Below, piece by piece: positions 17,191 through 26,789 of a stretch of 64,000 bases of DNA. The notes beneath the pieces were generated by a model. That model was not told where the DNA came from, ran no database searches, and saw nothing but the letters and a program-made list of their open reading frames with translations. The stretch comes from Belnapia rosea (GTDB taxonomy: Bacteria; Pseudomonadota; Alphaproteobacteria; Acetobacterales; Acetobacteraceae). The stretch's first letter is position 1; every line of letters starts with the position of its first letter. Location: assembly GCF_900101615.1 (NCBI RefSeq), contig NZ_FMZX01000008.1:113217-177216 (forward strand). The letters are read 5' to 3'. The position numbers and the translations under genes were made by a program.

Positions 17191-19632
17191 TCAAAGCTTG
17201 ATCGCTCGCAGCCGTAGCGAGTTGCCGATGACGGACACCGAACTCAGCGCCATGGCCAGCGCGGCGACGATCGGGCTGAGCAGGAGGCCGGTGAATGGGT
17301 AGAGCACGCCCGCCGCCAGCGGGATCCCGCCGATGTTGTAGCAAAAAGCGAAGAACAGGTTCTGCCTGATGTTCCTCATCGTCGCGCGCGAAAGCGTCCG
17401 CGCTCGCGCGATGCCCGCGAGGTCTCCGCGAACCAGCGTCACGCCCGCGCTCTGCATGGCGACGTCCGTGCCGGTCCCCATGGCGATACCCACATCCGCC
17501 TCGGCCAGTGCCGGAGCATCGTTCACGCCATCGCCCGCCATGGCGACGACCTTCCCCTTGGCCCGGAGCTCCCGGACGATGCGGTGCTTGTCCTCGGGCA
17601 GCACGTCGCCCTGGAACTCGTCGATGCCGAGCTTCCGCGCGACCGCCTCCGCCGTCGTCCGGTTGTCGCCGGTCAGCATGACGATGTGGATGCCCTCGGC
17701 GCGCAGGCTCGCCAGCGCGGCGGGCGTGGTCTGCTTCACCGGATCCGCCACCGCGATGACGCCGCCCGGTCCGCCGTCCACGGCCAGGAACAGCGCCGTG
17801 CCGCCCTCACGGCGCAGCTCGTCGGCCTTGGTCGTCAGCTCGCCCAGTTCCACCCCGAGCTCCTGCATCAGCCGCGCGTTGCCCAGCGCGACCCGGCGCC
17901 CGCCGACCGTGCCGGTCACGCCCTTGCCGGTGACGGAGGCGAAGTCGGCCGGTTCGCCGAAGGCAACGCCGCGCTCCTTGGCAGCCGCCACGACGGCGGC
18001 CGCCAGCGGGTGCTCGCTGGACCGCTCGAGGCTCGCCGCGAGCGGCAGCACCTCGGCCTCGGTCAGCCCAGGAGCCGGAACCACGGCCACGACCTTGGGC
18101 TTGCCCTCGGTCAGGGTGCCGGTCTTGTCCACGACGAGGGTGTCGACCTTCTCCATGTGCTCCAGCGCCTCGGCCGACTTGATGAGAACGCCCGCACCGG
18201 CGCCCTTGCCGACCCCAACCATGATCGACATCGGGGTGGCGAGACCGAGCGCGCAGGGGCAGGCGATGATGAGCACCGAGACGGCCGCGATCAGGGCGTA
18301 GGACAGCGCCGGGCTTGGGCCCCAGACGGCCCAGGCGACGAAGACCAGGACGGCCACCGCGATGACGGCCGGGACGAACCAGCCCGCCACGGTGTCGGCC
18401 ATGCGCTGGATGGGCGCCCGGCTGCGCTGGGCCTCCGCGACCATGGCCACGATGCGGGACAGCATGGTGTCGGAGCCCACCTTGTCCGCCCGCATCACCA
18501 GCGAGCCGGTGCCGTTCACCGTGGCGCCGATGACCTTGGCGCCGGACGCCTTCTCGACCGGCAAGGATTCGCCGGTGACCATGGACTCGTCCACGGCGCC
18601 GCCGCCCTCCAGCACCTCGCCGTCCACCGGCACGCTCTCGCCCGGCCGCACGCGCAGCCGGTCGCCGACCTGGACGTCCGCCAGCGGGATCTCCTCGTCC
18701 GAGCCGTCCGGCCGGATCCGGCGGGCGGTCTTGGGCGCCATGTTCAGCAGGGCCCGGATGGCGCCGCCGGTCGCCTCGCGCGCCCGCAGCTCCAGCACCT
18801 GGCCGAGCAGGACGAGCACGGTGATGACGGCCGCCGCCTCGAAGTAGACCGCGACCGTGCCATCCATGCCCCGGAAACCCTCCGGGAAGACGCCGGGTGC
18901 GAAGGTCGCGACCAGGCTGTAGAGGTAGGCGGCACCCGTCCCGAGCGCGATCAGGCTGAACATGTTCAGGCTGCGGTTCACGACCGACTGCCAGCCGCGG
19001 ACAAAGAAGGGCCAGCCAGCCCAGAGCACAACCGGCGTCCCGAGCAGGAACTGGATCCAGACCGATGTCCGGGGCGGGACGAGGTGGTGCAGGTTCAGGC
19101 CCGGGAGGTGCGCGCCCATCTCCAGAATGACGACGGGAATGGTCAGCGCCAGCCCGACCCAGAACCGGCGGGTCATGTCGGCGAGCTCGTGGTTCGGGGC
19201 GGCCTCGGCGGTCACCTCCAGCGGCTCGAGCGCCATGCCGCAGATGGGGCAGCTGCCCGGCCCCTGCTGCCGGATCTCCGGGTGCATCGGGCAGGTGTAG
19301 ATGGCGGCCTTCTGCGCCGCTGTGGGCGCGGCGGCCTTCTCCGGCTGCAGGTACTTCTCTGGGTTCGCCTCGAACTTCGTCCGGCACCCCGCCGAGCAGA
19401 AGTGGAAGGTCGTGCCGCCATGCTCCAGCCGGTGCTTCGAGGTCGCCGGGTCCACCTTCATCCCGCAGACCGGGTCGGTGACCAGGGCCGCGTCGGCCAC
19501 CGCCGCGTCCCCATGTCCATGGTGCGCGTGTCCATGGCCCTGGTGCCCGACCCCGTGGTCGTGGCCGCATCCCGGGCCGTGCTGGTGCCCGTGCCCCCCG
19601 TGGTGACCGTGTCCGTGCTGCTGGCCGCTCAT
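17191..19632 (-). CDS. copA: Copper-exporting P1B-type ATPase with N-terminal YHS domain
   Basis: An 813-residue membrane pump. The ATG at 19632 (GGAGAC upstream) is chosen over longer starts. Order of domains: a His-rich tail (about residues 4-45), a YHS metal-binding domain ([20 protein letters not shown], then [12 protein letters not shown]), a heavy-metal-binding segment [22 protein letters not shown], then the ATPase core. The core shows the transmembrane CPC motif IIACPCALG, the phosphorylation site VDKTGTLT, the actuator loop TGES, and the hinge [20 protein letters not shown]. Copper (or silver) leaves the cytosol by ATP hydrolysis. A CueR-type promoter is placed 65-86 bases upstream. 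The classical GMxCxxC domain is replaced by YHS, like other CopA-2/SilP-type pumps. Confidence 0.95.
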   Translation of the reverse strand: MSGQQHGHGHHGGHGHQHGPGCGHDHGVGHQGHGHAHHGHGDAAVADAALVTDPVCGMKVDPATSKHRLEHGGTTFHFCSAGCRTKFEANPEKYLQPEKAAAPTAAQKAAIYTCPMHPEIRQQGPGSCPICGMALEPLEVTAEAAPNHELADMTRRFWVGLALTIPVVILEMGAHLPGLNLHHLVPPRTSVWIQFLLGTPVVLWAGWPFFVRGWQSVVNRSLNMFSLIALGTGAAYLYSLVATFAPGVFPEGFRGMDGTVAVYFEAAAVITVLVLLGQVLELRAREATGGAIRALLNMAPKTARRIRPDGSDEEIPLADVQVGDRLRVRPGESVPVDGEVLEGGGAVDESMVTGESLPVEKASGAKVIGATVNGTGSLVMRADKVGSDTMLSRIVAMVAEAQRSRAPIQRMADTVAGWFVPAVIAVAVLVFVAWAVWGPSPALSYALIAAVSVLIIACPCALGLATPMSIMVGVGKGAGAGVLIKSAEALEHMEKVDTLVVDKTGTLTEGKPKVVAVVPAPGLTEAEVLPLAASLERSSEHPLAAAVVAAAKERGVAFGEPADFASVTGKGVTGTVGGRRVALGNARLMQELGVELGELTTKADELRREGGTALFLAVDGGPGGVIAVADPVKQTTPAALASLRAEGIHIVMLTGDNRTTAEAVARKLGIDEFQGDVLPEDKHRIVRELRAKGKVVAMAGDGVNDAPALAEADVGIAMGTGTDVAMQSAGVTLVRGDLAGIARARTLSRATMRNIRQNLFFAFCYNIGGIPLAAGVLYPFTGLLLSPIVAALAMALSSVSVIGNSLRLRAIKL

Positions 19633-19696
19633 GGTGCCGTCTCCGCGATGGTCCGCCTTGGCGGGCCGGTTCTGGTCTGACGGACGCAACGTGGTG

Positions 19697-19718
19697 CTTC
19701 CCATCGTGGGAGGGTCAA
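19697..19718 (-). promoter_or_regulatory. CueR-type operator/promoter of the copper ATPase
   Basis: On the minus strand: TTGACCCTCCCACGATGGGA followed by AG. A dyad CTCCCA/TGGGAAG sits between the -35 hexamer and the expected -10, as in known MerR-type copper promoters. It lies 65-86 bases ahead of the ATPase start. Confidence 0.8.
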
Positions 19719-19743
19719 GCCGGGAACCCGTCGGACGGCGGCG

Positions 19744-19756
19744 GACATGCTTTGTC
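19744..19756 (-). promoter_or_regulatory. GACAAAG-type box, copy 2
   Basis: On the minus strand: GACAAAGCATGTC, a full match to the 13-bp motif. It begins 112 bases upstream of the copper ATPase start, beyond the CueR-type box. Confidence 0.6.
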
Positions 19757-19897
19757 GCAATGCCGGGGGCATTCCCCGCGAGCGGGGTGGAGGCCGGTCA
19801 CCCTGCCTGGGGCTCTTTCGTTGGACGGCAGCCTGGGACCACGGCTGCAAGGTGGTCGGGACGCCGGTCCGGAGTTCCCGGACCGGCGCGTTCGGGG

Positions 19898-21352
19898 CTA
19901 GGCGAAGATGTACCAGGACCCGACGTCGCTGACGCCGTCGACGAACTGGGGGGTCGGGAACATGAAGTCGCTCTGCCGCAGGTCGTCCTTGGCGACGCCG
20001 ACGAGCAGGATGGAGCCGTCGTCGCTGCCGTCCTGGTCCATGTCCCAGGCGACCTTGGCACCAAGGTCGGTGTCCTCGACCGAGACGTCCTTGGCGTCGA
20101 TGTCCATGAAGGCGATGTGGTCGAACAGGCCCTGTGCCAGTCCGGTTGCCCGGAAGTCGAGCACCACGTCGTTGCCGCTGTCCATGGAAACCATGAAGGC
20201 GTCGGAGCCCGCGCCGCCCAGGTAGACGTCGTCGCCCTTCCCGCCGTCGAGCATGCCGTGGCCCTCGCCCTCGGCGAGCCAGTCCGGGCCGTCGCCTCCC
20301 ATCAGCTCGTCGTTCGCGGCACCACCGATCAGGGTGTCCATGCCCTCGCCGCCCTCGAGCTGGTCCGGACCGTCCCCGCCCAGAAGCAGGTCCCTGCCCT
20401 CGGCTCCATCGAGAACGTCGTCGCCGCCGTTTCCGAGCAGGACATCGGCGCCCGCACGACCGAAGATCTGGTCCCAGTCGCCGCTGCCGCTCAGCAGCTC
20501 GCCCTTCCCAGTCCCGACGATGGCCGCGTATCTGTCGAAGGCGACGGTCTGGGCGCGGTCGCCGGATCCGGGAACCAGGCTCTCGTCAGCCGCCGGAAGG
20601 GAGCCGGTGATCTCCGGCCCGGACACGCTCGGGCTCGGGGCCTCCTCGACAGGCCCGTCCGGCGCGCGGGCACCCGGCGGCAGGTCCGGCTCGTTGTAGA
20701 ACATGAAGTCGTCCTGCGAGAGCCCGGACTTCTGCACGCCCTCAAGCACGACTGAGCCGCCTTCCCAGCTGACCTTCACCCCGGCACTGGTGTCGTTGAT
20801 GGTCAGGTCTTCCCAGCGGATCTCCTCGAGCGCGATGTGGTCGCCGACGCCGGGTCCGGCGGTGAAGTCGCGGATGACGTCGTCACCCGAGCCTTGGCGC
20901 ACGATGAAGGCGTCTGGCCCCATGCCGCCCACGAGGGTGTCGTTCCCTTCCTCGCCATCCATGCTGCTGTGGCCGGGTCCCTCGTCCAGGTAGTCGTTGC
21001 CGGGACCACCCATCAGGGCATCCGCGTCCGCGGCGCCGTAGAGGGTGTCGTCGCCACCCTCGCCGTGCAGGTGATCCATGCCCGGGCCGCCCGAGAGCAG
21101 GTCGGCTCCCTCGCCGCCCGTCAGGACGTCGCCCTCGGGGCCGCCGCCGAGCTTGTCCGCGCCGCCGAGCCCCCAGTAGTGGTCGGCGGCGCCGGTGCCG
21201 CCGAAGCTGTCCGCCCCGAGGCCACCCACCGCGAGCTGGTGCTCGGGCATGCCCGGAATGGTCAGGGAGACCTGCTCTCGCTCCGTCCGCTCAGGGGTCA
21301 CGGTCTCGGTCCCGAGCAGCCGCTGCACCAAGTCCAACAGTTCTCTCGCCAC
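19898..21352 (-). CDS. RTX-type calcium-binding protein
   Basis: A protein of about 484 residues with two blocks of glycine-rich nonapeptide repeats of the haemolysin type (GGxGxDxLx), for example GGEGADLLSGGPGMDHLHGE and GGDDVLDGAEGRDLLLGGDG. The blocks are separated by a Pro/Ala-rich linker, and each ends in a beta-rich module (SGVKVSWEGGSVVLEGV-like and DLGAKVAWDMDQDGS). Such repeats fold on binding calcium outside the cell; no toxin or enzyme domain and no N-terminal signal are seen, so secretion by a type I system through the C-terminus is expected. GTG at 21352 has GGAGG nearby; the ATG at 21367 is an alternative. Its place in a copper island, divergent from the multicopper oxidase, is unusual. 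Confidence 0.85.
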   Translation of the reverse strand: MARELLDLVQRLLGTETVTPERTEREQVSLTIPGMPEHQLAVGGLGADSFGGTGAADHYWGLGGADKLGGGPEGDVLTGGEGADLLSGGPGMDHLHGEGGDDTLYGAADADALMGGPGNDYLDEGPGHSSMDGEEGNDTLVGGMGPDAFIVRQGSGDDVIRDFTAGPGVGDHIALEEIRWEDLTINDTSAGVKVSWEGGSVVLEGVQKSGLSQDDFMFYNEPDLPPGARAPDGPVEEAPSPSVSGPEITGSLPAADESLVPGSGDRAQTVAFDRYAAIVGTGKGELLSGSGDWDQIFGRAGADVLLGNGGDDVLDGAEGRDLLLGGDGPDQLEGGEGMDTLIGGAANDELMGGDGPDWLAEGEGHGMLDGGKGDDVYLGGAGSDAFMVSMDSGNDVVLDFRATGLAQGLFDHIAFMDIDAKDVSVEDTDLGAKVAWDMDQDGSDDGSILLVGVAKDDLRQSDFMFPTPQFVDGVSDVGSWYIFA

Positions 21353-21464
21353 GCCGTGATCCTCCATCCCATGCTGTGGCCGCGCGATGGGACGGCGATG
21401 CAGGCCCAGGCGCGCGGCATCCGGAGAACACGGCGCGCTCGGCCGGGGTTGGCCCCGCATCCAT

Positions 21465-21477
21465 GACGTAGTGTGTC
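21465..21477. promoter_or_regulatory. GACAAAG-type box, copy 3 (degenerate)
   Basis: GACGTAGTGTGTC, in the divergent region between the RTX gene and the multicopper oxidase gene. It matches the motif at about 9 of 12 informative positions on either strand. It starts 113 bases from the RTX start. Confidence 0.4.
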
Positions 21478-21538
21478 AGCGTGTCGGGTCCGGACCGTTG
21501 CTCTCCGGCCGAATGTGCATGCCTGCATGACGAAGTAT

Positions 21539-21551
21539 GTCCAGGCGCCAC
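21539..21551 (+). promoter_or_regulatory. GACAAAG-type box, copy 4
   Basis: GACGAAGTATGTC, 90 bases upstream of the multicopper oxidase start and in the same orientation as the gene. One mismatch to the consensus GACAAAGNATGTC. Confidence 0.55.
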
Positions 21552-21640
21552 TCGCCCGTTGCGGGCGGCGGGGGCGGGCGGCAGCTTCCGGCACCAATGT
21601 GAGCCTTGGGCGGCGGCGCGCCGGGGCCGGAGGTGTCGGG

Positions 21641-23638
21641 ATGACGAAGACATTCGGGTTCGGGGCCGCGCTCCGGCGGCTGTCGCTGGCCGGGGCGACC
21701 TTGCTGGCCGTGGCGGTGCCCGCGCTGGCGCAGAGCGTCGACCTGACGCTTGAGGAGCGCACGGTCAACATCAACGGCACCGACCGTCCCGCGGTGACGG
21801 TCAACGGCCAGTTCCCCGGCCCGCTGCTTCGCCTGCGCGAGGGCGAGGAAGCCTTGATCCGAGTGACAAACCGGATGCGGCAGTCCAGCAGCATTCACTG
21901 GCACGGCCTCATCCTGCCCTCCGCGATGGACGGCGCCCCCGGCTTCAGCACCGGCTTCGTCCGCGGCATCGCGCCCGGCGAGACCTTCGAATACCGTTTC
22001 CCCGTCGTCCAGTCCGGCACCTACTGGTACCACGCCCACAACCTCGACCACGAGCAGCGGGGCCTCTACGCCCCCATCGTCATCGACAAGCGCGAGCCCG
22101 AGCCCTTCCGCTACGACCGCGACCACGTCGTCCAGCTTTCCGAGTGGACGGACGAGCGGCCGCTGCGCGTGCTCCAGAACCTCAAGCGCGACCCCGGCTA
22201 CTACAACTGGAACCGGCGCACGCTGGTGGACCTGATCCGCGACCTGGGCCGCGCGCCGGACGGCGAGGCACGCCGGGCCATCGTCCGCAACCGCATCGAG
22301 TGGGGCAACATGCGGATGGACCCCACCGACATCGCCGACGTCACCGGAGCGACCTACCGCTACCTCGTCAACGGCTTCCGGCCCGAAACGCCCGCGACCC
22401 TGCTGTTCCGGCCGGGCGAGCGCGTGCGACTGCGGCTCATCAACTCCGGGGCCATGACGTACTTCGATGTCCGCATCCCCGGCCTCAAGATGACGGTGGT
22501 GCAGGCGGACGGGAACAACATCCGGCCTGTCGTCGTGGACGAGCTCCGCATCGCGGTCGCCGAAACCTACGACGTCATCGTCGAGCCGCGCGACGACCGG
22601 CAGTACCAAATCCTCGCCGAGACCATGGACCGCACGGGCTGGGCCAGGGCGCGCTTGGCGCCGCGCACGGACGCCCCGGTCGAAGCCTTGCCGCAGCACC
22701 GCCCGCGGCCGGTCCTGACCATGGCCGACATGATGATGAACCCGGGGCCGACCGGCCTCGACCGCGGCACCCCGCTGCCCGAGCAGGACCAGCCAGGCCA
22801 CGTGGCGCCCATGGGCGGCATGGACCACGGCTCCATGGCAGGGATGGGCGCCGGGCAGCCGCAGGGTCAAGCCGCCGCCCCAGCCATGGACCATGCGGCC
22901 ATGGGCCACGGCGCCATGGCCGGGATGCCGGGCACGGGCGGTGGACAGGCCGCAGCCCCCGCAATGGACCACGCAGCCATGGGCCACGGCGCCATGGATC
23001 ACTCCGCGATGGGGCACGGCGCACCGGGGAGGTCCGGCGCGCAGGGACCGGGCACCCCGGCCACGACCACGGCGGGCGGGATGGAGGCGCACGCGGGTCA
23101 TGGCGGCATGACAATGGCCGACCCGGTGGTGCACGACACCGGATCTCCCCCCGGCGCCCGCGTGCTGTCCTACCGCGACCTGCGCCCGCTGCGCGCCGAC
23201 CCGGAATACCGGACCCCGGACCGCATCATCGAGGTGCGCCTGACCGGGAACATGGAGCGCTACATCTGGTCGATGAACGGCAACGAGTTCTGGCGCGCCC
23301 AGCCCATCGTCGCCCGGCTCGGCGAACGCCTGCGAATCCGCTTCATCAACGAGACCATGATGAACCACCCCATGCACCTGCACGGCATGTGGATGGTCCC
23401 GGACCTCGGCAACGGCGCCTTCAACCCCCGCAAGCACGTGGTCAACATCAAGCCAGCCACCTCGCTCGACGTCGACGTCATCGTGGACGCCGAGGGCGAC
23501 TGGGCCTTCCATTGCCACCTGCTCATGCACATGGAGTCCGGCATGATGCGGATCTTCCGTGTCACCCGTGACGGCACGCCCGTCGCGTCCACGCAGCAGC
23601 CTGCGCAGGCGGCCATGCCCGCCGGGCATCGCCACTGA
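21641..23638 (+). CDS. copA: Copper-resistance multicopper oxidase, CopA/PcoA family
   Basis: A 665-residue periplasmic oxidase that converts Cu(I) to Cu(II) with O2. The ATG at 21641 follows GGAGG; the signal sequence is MTKTFGFGAALRRLSLAGA ending PALA-QS. All four copper-ligand motifs are visible: IHWHG, WYHAHN, HPMHLHGMW and HCHLLMHMESGMM, the last holding the type 1 copper ligands. Between cupredoxin domains 2 and 3 lies a Met/His-rich insert of about 100 residues with repeated MDHAAMGHGAM units, a usual copper-loading region in this family but long here. CopB follows 18 bases later. The gene name copA is shared with the unrelated P-type ATPase in this window. Confidence 0.96.
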   Translation: MTKTFGFGAALRRLSLAGATLLAVAVPALAQSVDLTLEERTVNINGTDRPAVTVNGQFPGPLLRLREGEEALIRVTNRMRQSSSIHWHGLILPSAMDGAPGFSTGFVRGIAPGETFEYRFPVVQSGTYWYHAHNLDHEQRGLYAPIVIDKREPEPFRYDRDHVVQLSEWTDERPLRVLQNLKRDPGYYNWNRRTLVDLIRDLGRAPDGEARRAIVRNRIEWGNMRMDPTDIADVTGATYRYLVNGFRPETPATLLFRPGERVRLRLINSGAMTYFDVRIPGLKMTVVQADGNNIRPVVVDELRIAVAETYDVIVEPRDDRQYQILAETMDRTGWARARLAPRTDAPVEALPQHRPRPVLTMADMMMNPGPTGLDRGTPLPEQDQPGHVAPMGGMDHGSMAGMGAGQPQGQAAAPAMDHAAMGHGAMAGMPGTGGGQAAAPAMDHAAMGHGAMDHSAMGHGAPGRSGAQGPGTPATTTAGGMEAHAGHGGMTMADPVVHDTGSPPGARVLSYRDLRPLRADPEYRTPDRIIEVRLTGNMERYIWSMNGNEFWRAQPIVARLGERLRIRFINETMMNHPMHLHGMWMVPDLGNGAFNPRKHVVNIKPATSLDVDVIVDAEGDWAFHCHLLMHMESGMMRIFRVTRDGTPVASTQQPAQAAMPAGHRH

Positions 23639-23655
23639 TGCCGCGGGAGATCAGC

Positions 23656-24504
23656 ATGACCTTCTCGTTTTCGAAGGCGACGTCGGCTGGCCTGCTCGTC
23701 GCCGCCCTGTCCTTCTCGTCCGCCTGGGCACAGGCGGGCGGCGGCCATGCTGGCCACGGTGCGCCCGTAAGCCTGGGAACGAACCCGTCGGCCGTCCAGA
23801 GCGTCGGGACGACCCCGGCGTCCGGCGCCGAGGACCACACCGGCCACTCGCCCATCTACTTCGGAGCCGTGCTGTTCGACCAGAACGAGATGCGCAGCAA
23901 CGGCCGCGGCAGCCCGATCTACGCCTGGGAGGGCTCGGGCTTCTACGGCACCGACTACCACCGCGTCTGGGTGAACACGCGCGGCGAGACCAGCCGCGAG
24001 CGCGGCGCCCTGGAGAGGGCCGAGGCGCAGGTGCTCTACTCGCGCCTGATCGGCTACTACTGGGACCTCCAGGCGGGCGTGCGCCACGACTTCCGCATCG
24101 ACCCGCGCGAGGGCACGCCCTCGCGGACCTACGGCGTGTTCGGTCTCCAAGGATTGGCGCCGGGCTTCTTCGAGGTGCAGCTGCAAGGATTCGTCGGCGG
24201 CGACGGGGTGTTCCTCGCCCGCGCCGCGGCCTCCTACGACCTGCTCATCACCAACCGGCTCGTCCTCCAGCCCGAGGTGGAGCTGAACTTCTCGACCGGA
24301 TGGGACCGCGACGCCCTCATCGCGCCCGGCCTCTACCGGACCGAGGTCGGGCTGCGGCTGCGCTACGAGATCACCCGCGAGTTCGCGCCCTACATCGGCT
24401 ACTCCTTCGAGAGCTTCAACGGCGGCGCGACCGGCCTGAACCGGCGGCTGGGCGAGAAACCATCGCAGTCCACGGTCGTGGCAGGCATCCGCATCTTCTT
24501 CTGA
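23656..24504 (+). CDS. copB: Copper resistance protein B, outer membrane
   Basis: A 282-residue protein. The ATG at 23656 has GGGAGA five bases before it and follows the oxidase stop by 17 bases, so they form a copAB operon. A signal sequence (MTFSFSKATSAGLLVAALSF ending AWA-QA) is followed by a short His-rich part (GGGHAGHGAP). The CopB beta-barrel domain follows, with landmarks WEGSGFYGTDYHRVWV, YYWDLQAGVRHDFR, and the end EFAPYIGYSFE. It is thought to bind copper and sit in the outer membrane. Confidence 0.95.
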   Translation: MTFSFSKATSAGLLVAALSFSSAWAQAGGGHAGHGAPVSLGTNPSAVQSVGTTPASGAEDHTGHSPIYFGAVLFDQNEMRSNGRGSPIYAWEGSGFYGTDYHRVWVNTRGETSRERGALERAEAQVLYSRLIGYYWDLQAGVRHDFRIDPREGTPSRTYGVFGLQGLAPGFFEVQLQGFVGGDGVFLARAAASYDLLITNRLVLQPEVELNFSTGWDRDALIAPGLYRTEVGLRLRYEITREFAPYIGYSFESFNGGATGLNRRLGEKPSQSTVVAGIRIFF

Positions 24505-24533
24505 CGACGAGCCCAAGCTCCGGGGAAGCGCAA

Positions 24534-25790
24534 ATGACAAGGATGCCGAAGCATCCGGGAGCGGCCGCGCCGTCCCGAGACGACGAGGCTGTGCTGAACC
24601 GCTTGGCTTCCGCCGAGTGGGACCGGGCGCCGGGCGCTGGCGGCGGCCCGCTTGGGCATGCCCCGAACGCCGCCGACCTCTCCCGCACCATCGAGGTCGC
24701 CCGCGTCCTCCTCGTCATCGGCCTCGTATTCCTGCACTACGGCGCCATCCCGCCCGGCTGGGTGTCTCCGTTCCGGGGCGTCGACCCGGACGCTCCGCAC
24801 CGGGTCGCGTCGTTCGTCAACAGCGCCGTCCTGTTCTTCTTCTTCAGCGCGGTGCCGCTGCTCTCGACGATCTCGGGCTGGCTGTTCTTCCGGTTCAGCG
24901 AGAAGCGGGTCTGGCCCGCGCTGCGGCGCCGAATCGGTGCCCGGGTGCGCTCGCTCTACGCGCCCTTGGTCGTCTGGAACGCGGTCTTCCTGCTGGCCCT
25001 GCTCGCCCTCCACGCCACCGGTGAAGGAGCCTCGCTGCTTCGGCAGATGAACATCGACTTCGACCACGCGGACGGCATGGCTTACGTGAACGCGGTGCTG
25101 GGGCTGACGGACCACCCGGTGGCGTTCCAGTTCTGGTTCGTGCGCGACCTCTTCCTCACCGCGCTTCTGAGCCCCCTGCTCTGGCTGTCGCTGCGCCACA
25201 GCCCTTGGCTGGGCGCCATCGTGCTCGGCGGGGCCTGGACCATGGACTGGAACCTGGTCGTGTTCTTCCGGGCGGACGTGCCCTTCTTCTTTTACCTCGG
25301 CGCCCTCGCGCGGCTCCGCGGCTACCTGCCGATGCCGAGCGGCCGGGCGACGTCGGCGCTGGTTGCCTTCTACGTCGGGCTGGTCCTCCTCCGTGCGTCC
25401 GCGCCGCTCCTGGTCGACGTGGACGCGCCGGGGACGGCCTGGCTGCTCGACTTCGCCACCCGCGCCATGAGGCCGGTTGGGGTGCTGGCCTGCTGGGGCG
25501 TCTGCCTTCGGATCGCGGCGGCGCCCTGGAGCGGCGCCGTCGCGCGGCACAGCAACTTCGCCTTCTTCCTGCATGCGACGCACTACCCGCTGATCGCGGC
25601 GGTGAAGCTCGTCCTCTGGCACGTGCTGCCTGCGGAGACGGACGTTTGGCTGCTGGCGCACTACGCCGCGAGCGTGGCCGTGACCGTGCTGCTTTCCTTC
25701 GGCGCGGCAAGGTTGATCGCTGCCGTCTCGCCGGGGCTCTACACATTCCTCGCTGGTGGGCGCGACATCCGCGTGCCCTCCCGCGCCTAG
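24534..25790 (+). CDS. Membrane acyltransferase, acyltransferase-3 family
   Basis: A 418-residue protein with about ten hydrophobic segments, starting at the ATG at 24534 after GGGGAAGCG. The N-terminal 50 residues are hydrophilic. The family motif R-x-x-E-V-A-R-V-L-L-V-I-G-L-V-F-L-H-Y (about residues 51-69) has the conserved Arg and the catalytic His of the first helix. Other landmarks are FWFVRDLF and SNFAFFLHATHYPL near the C-terminus. Such proteins transfer acyl groups to sugars or glycans at the membrane. Cotranscription with copAB is likely because only 29 bases separate the genes, but the link to copper is unknown. Confidence 0.8.
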   Translation: MTRMPKHPGAAAPSRDDEAVLNRLASAEWDRAPGAGGGPLGHAPNAADLSRTIEVARVLLVIGLVFLHYGAIPPGWVSPFRGVDPDAPHRVASFVNSAVLFFFFSAVPLLSTISGWLFFRFSEKRVWPALRRRIGARVRSLYAPLVVWNAVFLLALLALHATGEGASLLRQMNIDFDHADGMAYVNAVLGLTDHPVAFQFWFVRDLFLTALLSPLLWLSLRHSPWLGAIVLGGAWTMDWNLVVFFRADVPFFFYLGALARLRGYLPMPSGRATSALVAFYVGLVLLRASAPLLVDVDAPGTAWLLDFATRAMRPVGVLACWGVCLRIAAAPWSGAVARHSNFAFFLHATHYPLIAAVKLVLWHVLPAETDVWLLAHYAASVAVTVLLSFGAARLIAAVSPGLYTFLAGGRDIRVPSRA

Positions 25791-25823
25791 CGGCAGGGAT
25801 CTTGGATCGTGAACGGGGGCTCA

Positions 25824-26009
25824 ATGTTGATGCGGACGGGGCTTTTCCTTGCGGCGGCCACCCTGCTGGCTGCCTGCGCCACGGCGCCCGCCGGGATGCA
25901 GCGTGCGGCGCCGCCCGCCCACGCCACCGGCGCGGGCATCGGCGGGCCTGCGAGCGCGACCGGCGCGGCACCGGCGGCGGTCCCGGCCTCGGAGCACCGG
26001 CATCACTGA
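25824..26009 (+). CDS. Small lipoprotein
   Basis: A 61-residue protein with a signal sequence MLMRTGLFLAAATLLAAC and lipobox L-A-A-C. The mature part is Ala/Gly/Pro-rich with Met and ends S-E-H-R-H-H, so it could weakly bind metal. GGGGG precedes the ATG at 25824; another ATG lies two codons later. It follows the acyltransferase on the same strand. No family known. Confidence 0.6.
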   Translation: MLMRTGLFLAAATLLAACATAPAGMQRAAPPAHATGAGIGGPASATGAAPAAVPASEHRHH

Positions 26010-26041
26010 CACCTGACGTGGGGCCGGTATCTGCTCCTGAG

Positions 26042-26662
26042 CTATAGGCCCAGTGCGCCGCGGATTACGGGGCCAACCTGCTCCCAGACCCCGGCGAGGT
26101 CGGCGGCCGCCCCGAGAGCGCCGCCCAGTCCTCCCACCACCGCCCTCAGCATGCCCGGCTTCCGCTGCTCGGGCTTCGCGGCCGCCTGCTGGGCCACGTA
26201 CTCGACCTGTTCCAACAAAGCGTTCTTCTCGGCGTCGTTGGTGACTTTGGACTGGATGATTGCCTCGGTCAGGCTCTGCAGAGCCTTTTCGACTTCGTGG
26301 TGCCCTGCCTCGCCTAGTCCTTTCACCGTGACGACAATGCTGCGGACGGTGCCCGTATTGATCGAGCCGACCACCCCGCCACTGACGGTGATGCTGGTGT
26401 TGGAGATGGCGCCGTTGGGGATTTGTGGCATTTGCACTCGGTAGCTCCCTCCAATGCCCCCGGTCATCGCATCCGCCTCGGCCAGCGCCATGTTCATCAT
26501 GGCGGCGTGCTGCTGGAACTGGAGCGTCTGGGCCACGGTGAACCGGTAGTAGCAGTCCACGCACAGGCCCTGGCCGCCTACGTTCATCAGAGCGGGGCGG
26601 CCGTCCTGCGAGCAAACGAGGACGCGGGGTTTCTTGGCTGCGGGAGAGGAGGCATCAACCAT
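26042..26662 (-). CDS. Hypothetical protein with N-terminal zinc-ribbon-like motif
   Basis: A 206-residue soluble protein. The start at 26662 (MVDASSPAAKK) is chosen from several in-frame ATGs because AGAGG lies directly upstream. Near the start are VLVCSQDGRPALMN and GLCVDCYYRF, a likely C...C-x-x-C metal site. The central part, SNTSITVSGGVVGSINTGTV, is beta-rich and has been seen, as far as I recall, in proteins of unknown function. A helical segment follows, and the C-terminus is Gly/Ala-rich (LRAVVGGLGGALGAAADLAG), like proteins that attach to membranes or form pores. Function unknown. Confidence 0.65.
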   Translation of the reverse strand: MVDASSPAAKKPRVLVCSQDGRPALMNVGGQGLCVDCYYRFTVAQTLQFQQHAAMMNMALAEADAMTGGIGGSYRVQMPQIPNGAISNTSITVSGGVVGSINTGTVRSIVVTVKGLGEAGHHEVEKALQSLTEAIIQSKVTNDAEKNALLEQVEYVAQQAAAKPEQRKPGMLRAVVGGLGGALGAAADLAGVWEQVGPVIRGALGL

Positions 26663-26789
26663 GACCTCTTCTACCCTCGCGCCCCCGTGACGGCCATGCG
26701 AATCAATGTGCCGACGGCTCTCCAAACCGCCCTACCACCGAACTCGCTGAAGTGGAGGCTCGAGGGCAGTGCCCTCGGCCTCGCCGCCC

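Noticed and set aside
17584..19680. 698-codon open frame on the plus strand
   Set aside because: Shadow of the copper ATPase on the other strand; no start signal and no known motif.
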